Part shown: positions 54,959 through 63,391 of the stretch, one piece after another | Layout: each line of letters starts with the position of its first letter | Position numbering within the stretch: position 1 is the first letter of the stretch | Assembly (NCBI RefSeq): GCF_000472665.1 | Contig: NZ_AXAC01000007.1 | Coordinates: 1-64,000 of the forward strand | Reading direction: 5' to 3' | Length of the DNA stretch: 64,000 nt | Origin: Acetobacterium malicum subsp. dehalogenans DSM 11527 | GTDB taxonomy: Bacteria > Bacillota > Clostridia > Eubacteriales > Eubacteriaceae | Notes under the pieces: model-generated | The model's input: the letters and a program-made list of their open reading frames with translations, nothing else | Told to the model about the DNA's origin: nothing | The model's database searches: none | Made by a program: the position numbers and the translations under genes

Positions 54959-55726
54959 TTATTTAAGGATGGGATTTTCAAATCGACGCCACTTTAGCGT
55001 TTTCTTACTATACTGAATCGCTTCCTGAGGACAGCGGTTAATACAGGCTGAGCAGTGGGTACATTGTTTCGCCGTCCAAACCGGTTTGTTATTCGCCATT
55101 TCAATGGCAGAAACCGGACAAATTTTTTCGCATTTTCCACAGTCATTACACTTTTCATCAGCATAAAAAAGCCTCGTTTTTCGGCCATGCACATATAGCG
55201 GATAGGCAACTCTGGTCAAAAATGATTTTTTTCGCTTGCTGCCATCATCCTGCCTATTTTTCGAAATGGCTGCAATAATATCGGCTAATTTTTCATCTGT
55301 CGAGTTCAGAATTCTTTTCTGCAGGTCAGGACCCGTTGGCTGGTACATCATAATGTAGTTGCTGGCCATCTTGAGTTCAAACGCTGCAGTCAAAGGTAAT
55401 CCCTGCTTTTCCAACAGCTCTTCCAGCATTCTCGGGGTTCCACCCATACCACCACCGCATGTCATCACGCCAAATACATAAGGTTTTAGTCCCGCTTCCA
55501 GATTTTGTTTAATTTTCAATTCAGCTACAAAGTCGACCACAATTGAAGGCACTCCATAAAAGTAAACGGGAAAAACAAAACCAATTTTTTCATTGCTTGA
55601 AAGCTTGTAAATAAATGATTTCTCTTTCATGGCTGCCGTTATGTCAATGAGGTCTTCTCCCAGCTCATCACCAATCTTCTTTGCTGCATACAATGAGTTA
55701 CCTGTTCCTGTAAAATAAAATATCAT
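54959..55726 (-). CDS. EFR1-family ferrodoxin (flavodoxin fold plus 2[4Fe-4S])
   Basis: A 255-residue electron-transfer protein. The N-terminal flavodoxin-like domain starts MIFYFTGTGNSLYAAKKIG (FMN phosphate loop TGTGNS). Residues about 185-240 hold two [4Fe-4S] motifs, CNDCGKCEKICP and CTHCSACINRCP. It likely passes electrons between FMN and ferredoxin clusters. It is preceded by an ArsR regulator 40 nt upstream on the same strand, probably in one operon. Confidence 0.88.
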   Translation of the reverse strand: MIFYFTGTGNSLYAAKKIGDELGEDLIDITAAMKEKSFIYKLSSNEKIGFVFPVYFYGVPSIVVDFVAELKIKQNLEAGLKPYVFGVMTCGGGMGGTPRMLEELLEKQGLPLTAAFELKMASNYIMMYQPTGPDLQKRILNSTDEKLADIIAAISKNRQDDGSKRKKSFLTRVAYPLYVHGRKTRLFYADEKCNDCGKCEKICPVSAIEMANNKPVWTAKQCTHCSACINRCPQEAIQYSKKTLKWRRFENPILK

Positions 55727-55766
55727 CTTCTTCTCCTATATTGTTAAGTTTTTACGTAATTCTAAT

Positions 55767-56108
55767 CTAATTGCATTGCTCCATTAAGTGCTCAATATGT
55801 TCCACCAATATTTTTAAATGAAGTAACCTACTTTTTTCTGGATCCAGATAATAAAAATTCATGGTTCCCTGTTTATTGACATTAACAATTTTTGCATCCA
55901 TCAGAATTTTTATATGATGGGATACTGCCGGTCGGGATAGATTGACTTTCTTTGTAATTTCCCCCACCCTAATTCCAGGATAGCACCCACTTTCCATAAT
56001 TGCTACAATAATGAGTTGTCGCGTTTCATCACCGATAGCGGTGAGCAGTGGTTGACAGTCTTTGAAATTTTCGATGAGTGATTCTTGCTCGTTACTCATT
56101 TCATACAA
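55767..56108 (-). CDS. ArsR-family winged-helix regulator
   Basis: A regulator of about 113 residues with the ArsR fold: GDETRQLIIVAIMES, then the recognition helix region VGEITKKVNLSRPAVSHHIKILMDA and the wing VNVNKQGTMNFYYL. No clear metal-binding CXC motif is present in the recognition helix, so it may sense something else. Start is uncertain: TTG 56108 lies 7 nt after GGAGG, while ATG 56099 is 16 nt away. It precedes the EFR1 gene. Confidence 0.85.
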   Translation of the reverse strand: MYEMSNEQESLIENFKDCQPLLTAIGDETRQLIIVAIMESGCYPGIRVGEITKKVNLSRPAVSHHIKILMDAKIVNVNKQGTMNFYYLDPEKSRLLHLKILVEHIEHLMEQCN

Positions 56109-56535
56109 ATTTTTTCCTCCGTTCAATGGTTTAATTCATTAAACCATTGCTAACAGTATACATGTTTAAATATTTTTTTCAACATCGGGAAAGAAATTCA
56201 AGACCATTCACATTGATTATCCCAAATAAGCCGCCTCCAAATGATACGAAAATGAACGAAGGCATCGATCAGTCCTCAGGAAATAAAGATAACCGTCTAT
56301 TTTTGATCGACAGACACTCGTATTCATACTATAATTAACTCAACTTTACCAGCCGAATTGATCAAACATACCTTGTGATATGCACGGTTTGTATCTAATT
56401 TTATCAGATATTGGATGCATTTTTCTGTTAACTTCTGTTTTTCAAAAACCAGATATGGACAATGTCTCAGCTGAATTTTACAACCGGTAAAGTTAAGTCA
56501 TTAAAAAAAGGTTAAATACCTAACGGGAGGCTAGC
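56109..56535. other. 427-bp divergent intergenic region
   Basis: No convincing gene. It must hold the ArsR promoter at the left. A 63-codon plus-strand frame (56147-56338) lacks a ribosome binding site. A sigma-70 promoter for the activator gene is visible at 56307-56335, leaving a 200-nt leader with no recognised riboswitch. Confidence 0.6.
56307..56335 (+). promoter_or_regulatory. Candidate promoter of the second sigma-54 activator
   Basis: TCGACA (56307-56312) and TATAAT (56330-56335) with a 17-bp spacer, about 200 nt upstream of the activator. Confidence 0.5.
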
Positions 56536-58473
56536 ATGATCGATAATCAAAAGGAGCTCGCAAAATATCGGGATCATTTCTTTCAGACTGGTGTTATTCA
56601 TCATTTGGTACGGAAGGAAATTGCTGAGGGATGGAAACGCTGTCGGGAAAATGGGGTCGATCGCATCTTTGGTTTGGGCGTTGAAGTTGACACTGAGACA
56701 TTTGCAGAAATATTGGAATATAACCGTGAATTTATTCGGGTTTCTGAAATTGTATTGCAGCAAGCCTATCATTCTGTAGCGAATTCAGATGCCATCATTT
56801 TTATTACCGATGCAAAGGGCTGTATTCTTGCCCAGTATAAAGACTCGAGCACTTCAGTTCCAACCAATGAAACCTGCCTTTTACCCGGGTATATCTGGCG
56901 TGAAGACGTAAACGGAATGACCTCAATGGATTTAGCAATGCGGCTGGATAAACCAGTTCGGATTGTCGGCGCTGAACACTATTGTATAAATCAGGAAATT
57001 TGTGCGGGCTCGTCTGCCCCCATACACGATGAAACCGGAAAAATACTCGGCAGCTTAAATTTGATTACGCTTATCGGACAGTATAGTAAACACTCTTTGG
57101 GCATTGTGACAGCCGGAGCCGCATTAATTGAAAACCACCTGCAGCTTGAGCAAACGCTGCGGCTTTTTAAAACCACATTCAATACGATGTCAGAAGGTAT
57201 GATTCTAATTGATCAGAATTATGAAATTGAGGAAATGAATGCCAGTGCAAAAAAAATATTGGATCTTTCTGATCAATCATTACACTATTTTGATATCCGA
57301 AAAGCACTCCGCTTCGATTCTTTTGATAACTTTTTACATAAAAAAGAAAAGGAACTGGTCTTTCATCTGGATCGTCGTACGGTATATTGTATCGGTGACG
57401 TAGATATCGTTGAATTGCGCCAGAACCGAATTTTTTACTCCATCGTTTTTAAAGCTGCAAAAACGGTCAACAAAATGATCAATAAAATGACCGGAAACGC
57501 CGCCATTTATGCATTTGAAGATATCATAACTGCGGATAAAAAAATGCTGGATCTGATCACTTATGCAAAGAAAATCGCACCGATCGACTGCAGTGTTTTA
57601 ATCTTAGGTCCCAGCGGCACAGGCAAAGAGCTTTTTGCCCATGCCGTGCACAATAACAGCCCCCGTTCGAAGGGTCCTTTTATTGCAATTAACTGTGCTG
57701 CCTTGCCGCCCGACTTGGTCGAGAGTGAAATTTTCGGGTATGAGCCTGGTGCGTTTACCGGTGCTAAGCAGGGCGGACAAACTGGTAAGATTGAGCTTGC
57801 TGATGGCGGCACTCTGTTTTTAGATGAAGTTGGCGAACTACCGCTTAACATCCAGTCGAAGCTGTTGCGGGTTCTGGACAACCATCGGATTACCCGCCTT
57901 GGCGGCAAAATGGAAAAGGAAATCGATGTCCGAATCATTACGGCCACGAACCGAAATTTAGAGGACGAAATAAAAAATAAAAACTTCCGATTAGATTTGT
58001 TTTACCGGATCAATACCTTTACGCTGGTTATTCCTCCACTTTGTGAGCGAAAGGGTGATGTTGTTTTGCTGAGCCAGTATTTTTTACAAAAGCTTAACCG
58101 GGAAAGGGATAATCAGATCTATTCCATTGATCCAGCGGTTATTTCTGCTTTTCAGGATTTTGACTGGCCTGGAAATGTCCGCCAGCTTCAGAATGTGATG
58201 ATGCGTTCCTTTTATGTGTGTGAAACCACCAAGCTGTCTTTAGAGGATTTGCCGGATACGGTAAAGGGTTTAAAGCATAGGGAAGTGACTAATCTTTTAG
58301 CGGTCAGCAGCACGATGCAGGATGCGGAAAGAGATATTATTTTAAAAGCAATTGAAAGCTGCGGTGGAAATATGACTGCCGCAGCTCAGCAGCTGAAAAT
58401 TGCGAAATCCACACTATATCGTAAAATCAAGCGATATCATATAATTGTGGAAAAGACTTTCCGCAATCATTGA
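56536..58473 (+). CDS. Sigma-54-dependent activator for the AOR operon
   Basis: A 645-residue paralogue of the activator at 42781. It has an N-terminal GAF-like sensor (DAIIFITDAKGCILAQYKD, MRLDKPVRIVGAEHYC), a PAS-like segment (FNTMSEGMILID), AAA+ domain with Walker A GPSGTGKE, contact loop GAFTGA, Walker B GGTLFLDEVGELP, and Fis helix-turn-helix (CGGNMTAAAQQLKIAKSTLYRKIKR). GGGAGG lies before the ATG. It immediately precedes the sigma-54 promoter at 58573, so it most likely activates the polyferredoxin/AOR genes. Confidence 0.92.
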   Translation: MIDNQKELAKYRDHFFQTGVIHHLVRKEIAEGWKRCRENGVDRIFGLGVEVDTETFAEILEYNREFIRVSEIVLQQAYHSVANSDAIIFITDAKGCILAQYKDSSTSVPTNETCLLPGYIWREDVNGMTSMDLAMRLDKPVRIVGAEHYCINQEICAGSSAPIHDETGKILGSLNLITLIGQYSKHSLGIVTAGAALIENHLQLEQTLRLFKTTFNTMSEGMILIDQNYEIEEMNASAKKILDLSDQSLHYFDIRKALRFDSFDNFLHKKEKELVFHLDRRTVYCIGDVDIVELRQNRIFYSIVFKAAKTVNKMINKMTGNAAIYAFEDIITADKKMLDLITYAKKIAPIDCSVLILGPSGTGKELFAHAVHNNSPRSKGPFIAINCAALPPDLVESEIFGYEPGAFTGAKQGGQTGKIELADGGTLFLDEVGELPLNIQSKLLRVLDNHRITRLGGKMEKEIDVRIITATNRNLEDEIKNKNFRLDLFYRINTFTLVIPPLCERKGDVVLLSQYFLQKLNRERDNQIYSIDPAVISAFQDFDWPGNVRQLQNVMMRSFYVCETTKLSLEDLPDTVKGLKHREVTNLLAVSSTMQDAERDIILKAIESCGGNMTAAAQQLKIAKSTLYRKIKRYHIIVEKTFRNH

Positions 58474-58499
58474 TTGTATCAAAACGAAACGACCGTATC

Positions 58500-58540
58500 A
58501 AACAATCGACTCGAAATGAGACGGTTGTTTTTATTTTTTT
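58500..58540 (+). terminator. Terminator of the activator gene
   Basis: A 13-position stem with one mismatch (AAACAATCGACTC / GAGACGGTTGTTT, loop GAAAT) followed by TTATTTTTTT. The direct repeats GTATCAAA at 58476-58483 and 58495-58502 lie just before it and may be activator sites. Confidence 0.75.
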
Positions 58541-58572
58541 GAAAAAAATGGCGTTTTTAGAAGGTTAAAAAT

Positions 58573-58587
58573 TGGCATGAAAATTGC
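58573..58587 (+). promoter_or_regulatory. Sigma-54 promoter of the AOR operon
   Basis: TGGCATGAAAATTGC matches the -24/-12 consensus and differs only in the spacer from the promoter at 41291. It is 45 bp upstream of the polyferredoxin start. Confidence 0.9.
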
Positions 58588-58631
58588 GTTAATAAGATAT
58601 TAAAATCAAAAGAATGAGTTGAGGTGCTAAA

Positions 58632-59048
58632 ATGGCATTTACAATTACTGAAAACTGTATTGGCTGTATGGCGTGTTCAAAAAAATGCCCAGTAATGGCC
58701 ATTGACGGTGAAAAGAAGAAAATGCATATTATCAATGAAAAGCGCTGTGTGGCGTGTGGCGTATGTCAGCGTATTTGTCCCAAAGGTGCTGTTTTGGACA
58801 GTGTCGGAAGCGCTGGTGAAAGACTTCCAAAAAGCCAATGGCCAAAGCCCAAGGTGAATCAGAGCCTGTGCAGTGCCTGTGGAATCTGTATGGATGTTTG
58901 TATCTTTGAAGCAATCAAAATTTCTTATCCTAAGTTTAATGGGGATTTGAAGGTGTTTGCGTATCTGGATGAACCAGAGCATTGTGTTGGTTGCAGCCAA
59001 TGTGAAAAAATGTGTCCGTTACAGGCGATTAAAATGGAGGTCGGTTGA
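58632..59048 (+). CDS. Polyferredoxin with four [4Fe-4S] motifs, AOR partner
   Basis: A 138-residue iron-sulfur protein with four CX2CX2CX3C-type motifs: CIGCMACSKKCP, CVACGVCQRICP, CSACGICMDVC and CVGCSQCEKMCP. All sixteen cysteines look present. It probably carries electrons from the aldehyde oxidoreductase that overlaps its stop codon (TGATG), like the AorA-type subunit seen beside some AORs. GAGG precedes the ATG. Confidence 0.9.
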   Translation: MAFTITENCIGCMACSKKCPVMAIDGEKKKMHIINEKRCVACGVCQRICPKGAVLDSVGSAGERLPKSQWPKPKVNQSLCSACGICMDVCIFEAIKISYPKFNGDLKVFAYLDEPEHCVGCSQCEKMCPLQAIKMEVG

Positions 59049-60952
59049 TGAAAGCAGCAAATTATTTGTATATTAATCTGAGCGATCAGAGAGTAAAAGC
59101 ATTTCCAATAAAACAAGGGGCGCTTAAGAAATATCTGGGCGGAAAAATTCTGGCTGCAAAATTACTTTACGACCTGCTGCCAGTGGGTATCGATCCCCTA
59201 TCCGAAAAGAGTATTCTAATCGTGAATACCGGACCCATGAACAATACGGGGGCACCCTCTTCCAGCCGTTTTAACATGACCTTTAAAAATGTTTTAACCG
59301 GCGGTATTGCTTCTTCAAACTGCGGTGGTCAGTTTGGTGTGATGTTAAAAAAAGCAGGCGTGGACGGCCTGATCATTACCGGACGAGCCGCGACACCCTG
59401 CAGCATGGCGATCCTGGACGGTGAGGTTATTTTTCAGGATGCGACACCTCTATGGGGTCTGGATGCTGAAGCGGTGCAGGAGGTCTTTCCCAAGGCCTTT
59501 GGCAAGCTGGTCATCGGACCAGCAGGTGAAAATATGGTACGCTATGCCTGTGCGGTTTCAGGTGAACGTGTTGCCGGAAGATGCGGTGCTGGAGCCGTTA
59601 TGGGTTCAAAAAATCTAAAGGCTCTGGTGGCTTACGGATCTAAACATACCGAGGTTGACAACCCGGAAAAATATGATGCCTACGTCAAAAAATGGGTCGC
59701 TTTTTTAAAGAACCATCCATTGACAGGCAAAGCCCTGGGACTATACGGCAGCGCCGGGCTGGTGAACACGGCCAATGCTTCCAGTGTTTTACCAACACGC
59801 AACTTCAATCAGGGTAATTGGGAAAAAGCCGATGACATTTCCGGAGAAACCCTGGCCGAAACATTATTGGTACGTAACAGCGGCTGTATCAGCTGTCCCA
59901 TCCGCTGTGAAAGACGGGTTAAGGTAAATAATAAAGAAGTAAAAGGGCCGGAGTTTGAAACCCTGGGGCTCTTTGGCTCAAATATTGAAAACAACGATTT
60001 ACAGCTGATCAACGATATTAATTACGAAGCCGATATTCTGGGAATGGACACCATCTCACTGGCGGGAACCATGGCCTTTGCCATGGAGCTTTATGAAAAA
60101 GGCCTGGCCGATTTCAGGCTTCGCTTTGGCAAAACCGACAACCTGATCGATGTTATCCGAAAAATTGCACATCGGGAAAAACCTTATGATGAGCTGGCCG
60201 ATGGCTCCATGCGCTTAAGTGAAAAATATGGAGGCAGTGACTATGCCATCCATGCCAAGGGTTTGGAGCTGGCATCTTACGAACCGCGTAAATCTGTTGG
60301 CATGGGTCTTGGCTACGCCACCTCCAACCGCGGCGGCTGTCATTTAAACGGCGGTTATTTGGCACTGATGGAGTCCATTGGCGTTATGAGTGTGGGTCAG
60401 ACCAACAGTGAAGGAAAGCCGGAGCTGACCGTCTTTTTACAAAACGCCATGGAAAGTGCTTCAGCCGCAGGCTTTTGCCTTTTCACCCTCCAGACGATGC
60501 TGCCATCTGTATTGTTCAAACTGGGGCCGGGACATCCCCTTACCGGTGTTGCCGGTAAAGCCATGATTGCTTCACGACCGGTGCTTGGACACATCTGGCC
60601 ACTGATGCCAAAGGCGCTGCCTTTTCATTCGATGTTTTTACTCCCCCACGCCAAAGCCGTGGAACTGGCAATGGGCATTCCCATGACCACCGGGCAGTTT
60701 CTGGAAATTGGCGAACGAGGCTATAACATTGAAAGATTATTCAACCTTCGGGAAGGGTTAACCAAAGAAAAAGATAACCTTCCCAAGCGTCTAACTGATG
60801 AACTTCAGGATCCCGATGACCCCAATTCCCGGGTCGATATTAAAAAAATGATGCCAATCTACTACACGATCCGAGGCTGGGACGAAAACGGCGTGCCAAC
60901 CGAAAAAAATCTAAAACGGCTAGGACTTACCAATGATTTACGTCAAATATAA
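59048..60952 (+). CDS. Tungsten-containing aldehyde:ferredoxin oxidoreductase
   Basis: Interconverts aldehydes and carboxylic acids with ferredoxin, using a tungsten bis-pterin and one [4Fe-4S] cluster. The 634-residue protein has family length. It has MKAANYLYINLSDQRVKAF at the N-terminus, ASSNCGGQFGVMLKKAGVDGLII, PAGENMVRYACAVSGERVAGRCGAGAVMGSKNLKA (abridged), cluster cysteines CISCPIRC at about 284, and a further Cys near 478 (AAGFC). I use ATG 59048 rather than TTG 59045. In acetogens it can reduce acetate to acetaldehyde for ethanol formation. Confidence 0.92.
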   Translation: MKAANYLYINLSDQRVKAFPIKQGALKKYLGGKILAAKLLYDLLPVGIDPLSEKSILIVNTGPMNNTGAPSSSRFNMTFKNVLTGGIASSNCGGQFGVMLKKAGVDGLIITGRAATPCSMAILDGEVIFQDATPLWGLDAEAVQEVFPKAFGKLVIGPAGENMVRYACAVSGERVAGRCGAGAVMGSKNLKALVAYGSKHTEVDNPEKYDAYVKKWVAFLKNHPLTGKALGLYGSAGLVNTANASSVLPTRNFNQGNWEKADDISGETLAETLLVRNSGCISCPIRCERRVKVNNKEVKGPEFETLGLFGSNIENNDLQLINDINYEADILGMDTISLAGTMAFAMELYEKGLADFRLRFGKTDNLIDVIRKIAHREKPYDELADGSMRLSEKYGGSDYAIHAKGLELASYEPRKSVGMGLGYATSNRGGCHLNGGYLALMESIGVMSVGQTNSEGKPELTVFLQNAMESASAAGFCLFTLQTMLPSVLFKLGPGHPLTGVAGKAMIASRPVLGHIWPLMPKALPFHSMFLLPHAKAVELAMGIPMTTGQFLEIGERGYNIERLFNLREGLTKEKDNLPKRLTDELQDPDDPNSRVDIKKMMPIYYTIRGWDENGVPTEKNLKRLGLTNDLRQI

Positions 60953-61169
60953 GGGCGAGCTTCGACGCTATACGAATACCTCAGCCGAAACCTTGGATTG
61001 TACATCGCTTAGAGGATTGCTGCGCTTATTTAAAAAAAACTATGGCCGCGATGCCCAGAAGGCCATGCGACAGTGTCATATTGTGGTTAACGGAAAACGG
61101 GCAAATCTGGAATTAACGCTACAGGAAAATGATGAAGTGGTTTTTATTCCGGTCTGCTGCGGTGGTTGA
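60933..61169 (+). CDS. MoaD/ThiS-like sulfur carrier for the AOR pterin
   Basis: A 78-residue ubiquitin-fold protein ending in GG (VCCGG), the thiocarboxylate end used in pterin or thiazole synthesis. It has the typical NGKRANLELTLQENDEVVFIPV closing segment. It overlaps the AOR gene by 20 nt. A MoaD copy dedicated to AOR operons would make dithiolene sulfur for tungstopterin. The double Cys before GG is unusual. Confidence 0.85.
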   Translation: MIYVKYKGELRRYTNTSAETLDCTSLRGLLRLFKKNYGRDAQKAMRQCHIVVNGKRANLELTLQENDEVVFIPVCCGG

Positions 61170-61348
61170 ATAAATATTTTAGATAGGTAATTGCGAAACT
61201 AATTATAAAAACTGATGTAAATAAGCCATTCCAAACCAACTTTGGATAAATATAAGCTGATTTGGTGAGGGAATGTATAAATATACTATGTAAGAAATGG
61301 CTTATCCAAGGGAATTATTGAGTTTCGCAAACGCATAAATATTTTAGA
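61170..61348. repeat. MITE-like palindromic insertion with 14-bp direct repeats
   Basis: ATAAATATTTTAGA occurs at 61170-61183 and 61335-61348. Between them lies an inverted-repeat unit: TTGCGAAACT (61191-61200) with AGTTTCGCAA (61321-61330), and ATAAGCCATT (61221-61230) with AATGGCTTAT (61296-61305). The 165-bp unit has no reading frame and separates the MoaD gene from the alcohol dehydrogenase. It may be a mobile palindrome or a structured mRNA segment. Confidence 0.65.
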
Positions 61349-61367
61349 AACAAGGAGGTTAAGAGCA

Positions 61368-62582
61368 ATGAATCTAAAAAAAATACCTTATCGTGCTTCA
61401 CATACTGTGATGAAAGGTGCCATGAAAATCCTGAAGATGCCAGTTCCCTCAACTCTTGTGGGACCAGGCATGGTCAAACGCTTTCCTGAAATCATTAAGG
61501 AGTGCAAGATTCGTAAAATTCTGGTAGTAACCGATAAACCCCTTATGAACCTGGGACTTTTAGACAGTTTTTTGAACGCCGTAAAAAATAACCAAATGGA
61601 ATATGTAATTTATGATGGGGTTCAGCCAAACCCGACCTTTGAAAACATTAAAGAAGGGTTGCTTCTGTATAAACAATCTGACTGCGATGCTGTGGTGGCC
61701 TTTGGCGGTGGTTCCTCGCTGGACTGTGCTAAGATTATTGCGGCAAGAGTAACCAATGACAAGCCCATCGAAAAAATGAAAGGACTCTTTAAAATAGGTC
61801 ATAAACTCCCTCCCTATTTTGCTATTCCGACAACTGCCGGTACTGGTTCCGAAGCTACCATTGCCGCCGTTATCACAAATTCGACCAATCATGAAAAATT
61901 TGCCATTAACGATCCCAAACTTGTACCGCTAGCAGCAGTTTTAGATCCAGAACTCACTTTGGGTCTGCCGCCATCATTAACGGCGCATACCGGTATGGAC
62001 GCACTCACTCATGCCATTGAAGCTTACATCGGTTGGTATGATACCCCTTTTGTTAGAGAAAAAGCCCTCTCTGCCACACAAACAATCATAAATGATCTGG
62101 AGGCAGTTTGTAAAAACGGCAGTGATCTCGGGCTGCGCCGCAATATGCTAGTGGCCTCATATGAGGCAGGCGTCGCCTTTACCCGAGCCTACGTCGGCTA
62201 TGTTCACGCCATTGCCCATAATTTGGGCGGCTTTTATGGCGTCCCTCATGGTTTTGCCAACGCCGTTACCCTTCCTCATGTTCTGGAATTCTCAAAGAAA
62301 AACGCCGCAAAGAAGTTGGCCGATCTGGCAAGATTCGCCGGTGTTGGTGATCCGGCGGAAAGTGACAATATCTTAACAATGCATTTTATCCAGAAGATTA
62401 AAGAAATGAACAAGAATATGGGCATTCCGAGTACCATCGACGCACTCCAGATAAAGGATATCCCCGAACTGTCCGCGCGTATCCTCAAAGAGGCCAATCC
62501 GACCTATCCGGTTCCCCGCATTATGGATTACAACGATTGTGTGAATCTTCTGTCCAATTTGATAACACCCCAGCATTTATAG
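61368..62582 (+). CDS. Iron-containing alcohol dehydrogenase
   Basis: A 404-residue group III alcohol dehydrogenase. It has the NAD-binding GGGSSLDCAKI loop, the PTTAGTGSEATIAAVI signature, and the metal ligands in GMDALTHAIEAYIG and YVHAIAHNLGGFYGVPHG. Downstream of an AOR it would complete the acid-aldehyde-alcohol chain. AAGGAGG precedes the ATG. The 198-bp gap before it holds the palindromic element. Confidence 0.92.
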   Translation: MNLKKIPYRASHTVMKGAMKILKMPVPSTLVGPGMVKRFPEIIKECKIRKILVVTDKPLMNLGLLDSFLNAVKNNQMEYVIYDGVQPNPTFENIKEGLLLYKQSDCDAVVAFGGGSSLDCAKIIAARVTNDKPIEKMKGLFKIGHKLPPYFAIPTTAGTGSEATIAAVITNSTNHEKFAINDPKLVPLAAVLDPELTLGLPPSLTAHTGMDALTHAIEAYIGWYDTPFVREKALSATQTIINDLEAVCKNGSDLGLRRNMLVASYEAGVAFTRAYVGYVHAIAHNLGGFYGVPHGFANAVTLPHVLEFSKKNAAKKLADLARFAGVGDPAESDNILTMHFIQKIKEMNKNMGIPSTIDALQIKDIPELSARILKEANPTYPVPRIMDYNDCVNLLSNLITPQHL

Positions 62583-62609
62583 TCACCTAAACAAAGAGAG
62601 GATAAAAAA

Positions 62610-63371
62610 ATGAAAGATACCAAAGTAATCGCCTTCTCAGGTAAAGGCGGGGTGGGAAAAACAAGTCTGGCGGCACTGACCGTTCGGCTGCTCATTGATG
62701 CCTTCCCCGAGGCCAGAATTCTGGCCATTGATGCCGATCCGGCTGTAGGTCTGTCCACGGCCCTTGGTGTGGTCGTAACCCATACCGTCGACGATGTCAG
62801 GAAGAAGTTTGTCGAAACGGTGGAAAAAGGAAAGAAACAAGAGGCCATCACGTTTTTGAATGAAGCACACTACGAAATTACTGACAGTATAGTCGAAACG
62901 GAGAACTTTGCGTTTTTAGCCATTGGCAGACCAGAAAATGCCGGCTGTTACTGCTCGGTAAACAGCTTTTTGAAGGAAACCATCAGTGCTTTAACTGAGG
63001 ATTTTGATTATGTGGTCATTGACGGTGAAGCGGGAGTTGAACAGGTGAACCGGCGGGTTATGGAAAAAGTCACTCATCTGATTTTGGTGAGCGATGCCAG
63101 CAAAAAAGGGATTGGTGTGATCCACACCATCCGGGACGTAGCTAAACATCTGGGAATGTACAATCAAACGGGTGCCATCATCAACCGAATAAAAAACGAA
63201 ACCATTAAACAACTGGTTGATACCGGTGATATCGATGTCCTGAATTATATTCCAGAAGACGAAGCATTGAGCCTGATGGACGTACAGGGGCAATGCCTTC
63301 TGAAACTGAATGCTACCACACCTGCCATCCAAGGACTCCGGGAAGCATTGATTCAAATTAACGTTATTTAA
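62610..63371 (+). CDS. CooC-like nickel/metal-insertion ATPase (MinD family)
   Basis: A 253-residue P-loop ATPase with the deviant Walker A GKGGVGKTS (11-19), DADPAVGLSTALG, and YVVIDGEAGVEQVNRR, as in CooC/AcsF proteins that help CO dehydrogenase/ACS maturation. No CooC-type C-X-C metal site is obvious; an AGCYCSVN segment holds two cysteines that could do this. It is followed 20 nt later by a dehydratase-like iron-sulfur protein, which may be its real client. Confidence 0.85.
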   Translation: MKDTKVIAFSGKGGVGKTSLAALTVRLLIDAFPEARILAIDADPAVGLSTALGVVVTHTVDDVRKKFVETVEKGKKQEAITFLNEAHYEITDSIVETENFAFLAIGRPENAGCYCSVNSFLKETISALTEDFDYVVIDGEAGVEQVNRRVMEKVTHLILVSDASKKGIGVIHTIRDVAKHLGMYNQTGAIINRIKNETIKQLVDTGDIDVLNYIPEDEALSLMDVQGQCLLKLNATTPAIQGLREALIQINVI

Positions 63372-63391
63372 AAAATAAGAGGAGGACAGAT

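Noticed and set aside
56147-56338. 63-codon frame in the ArsR/activator gap
   Set aside because: No ribosome binding site and no recognisable sequence; composition resembles non-coding DNA.
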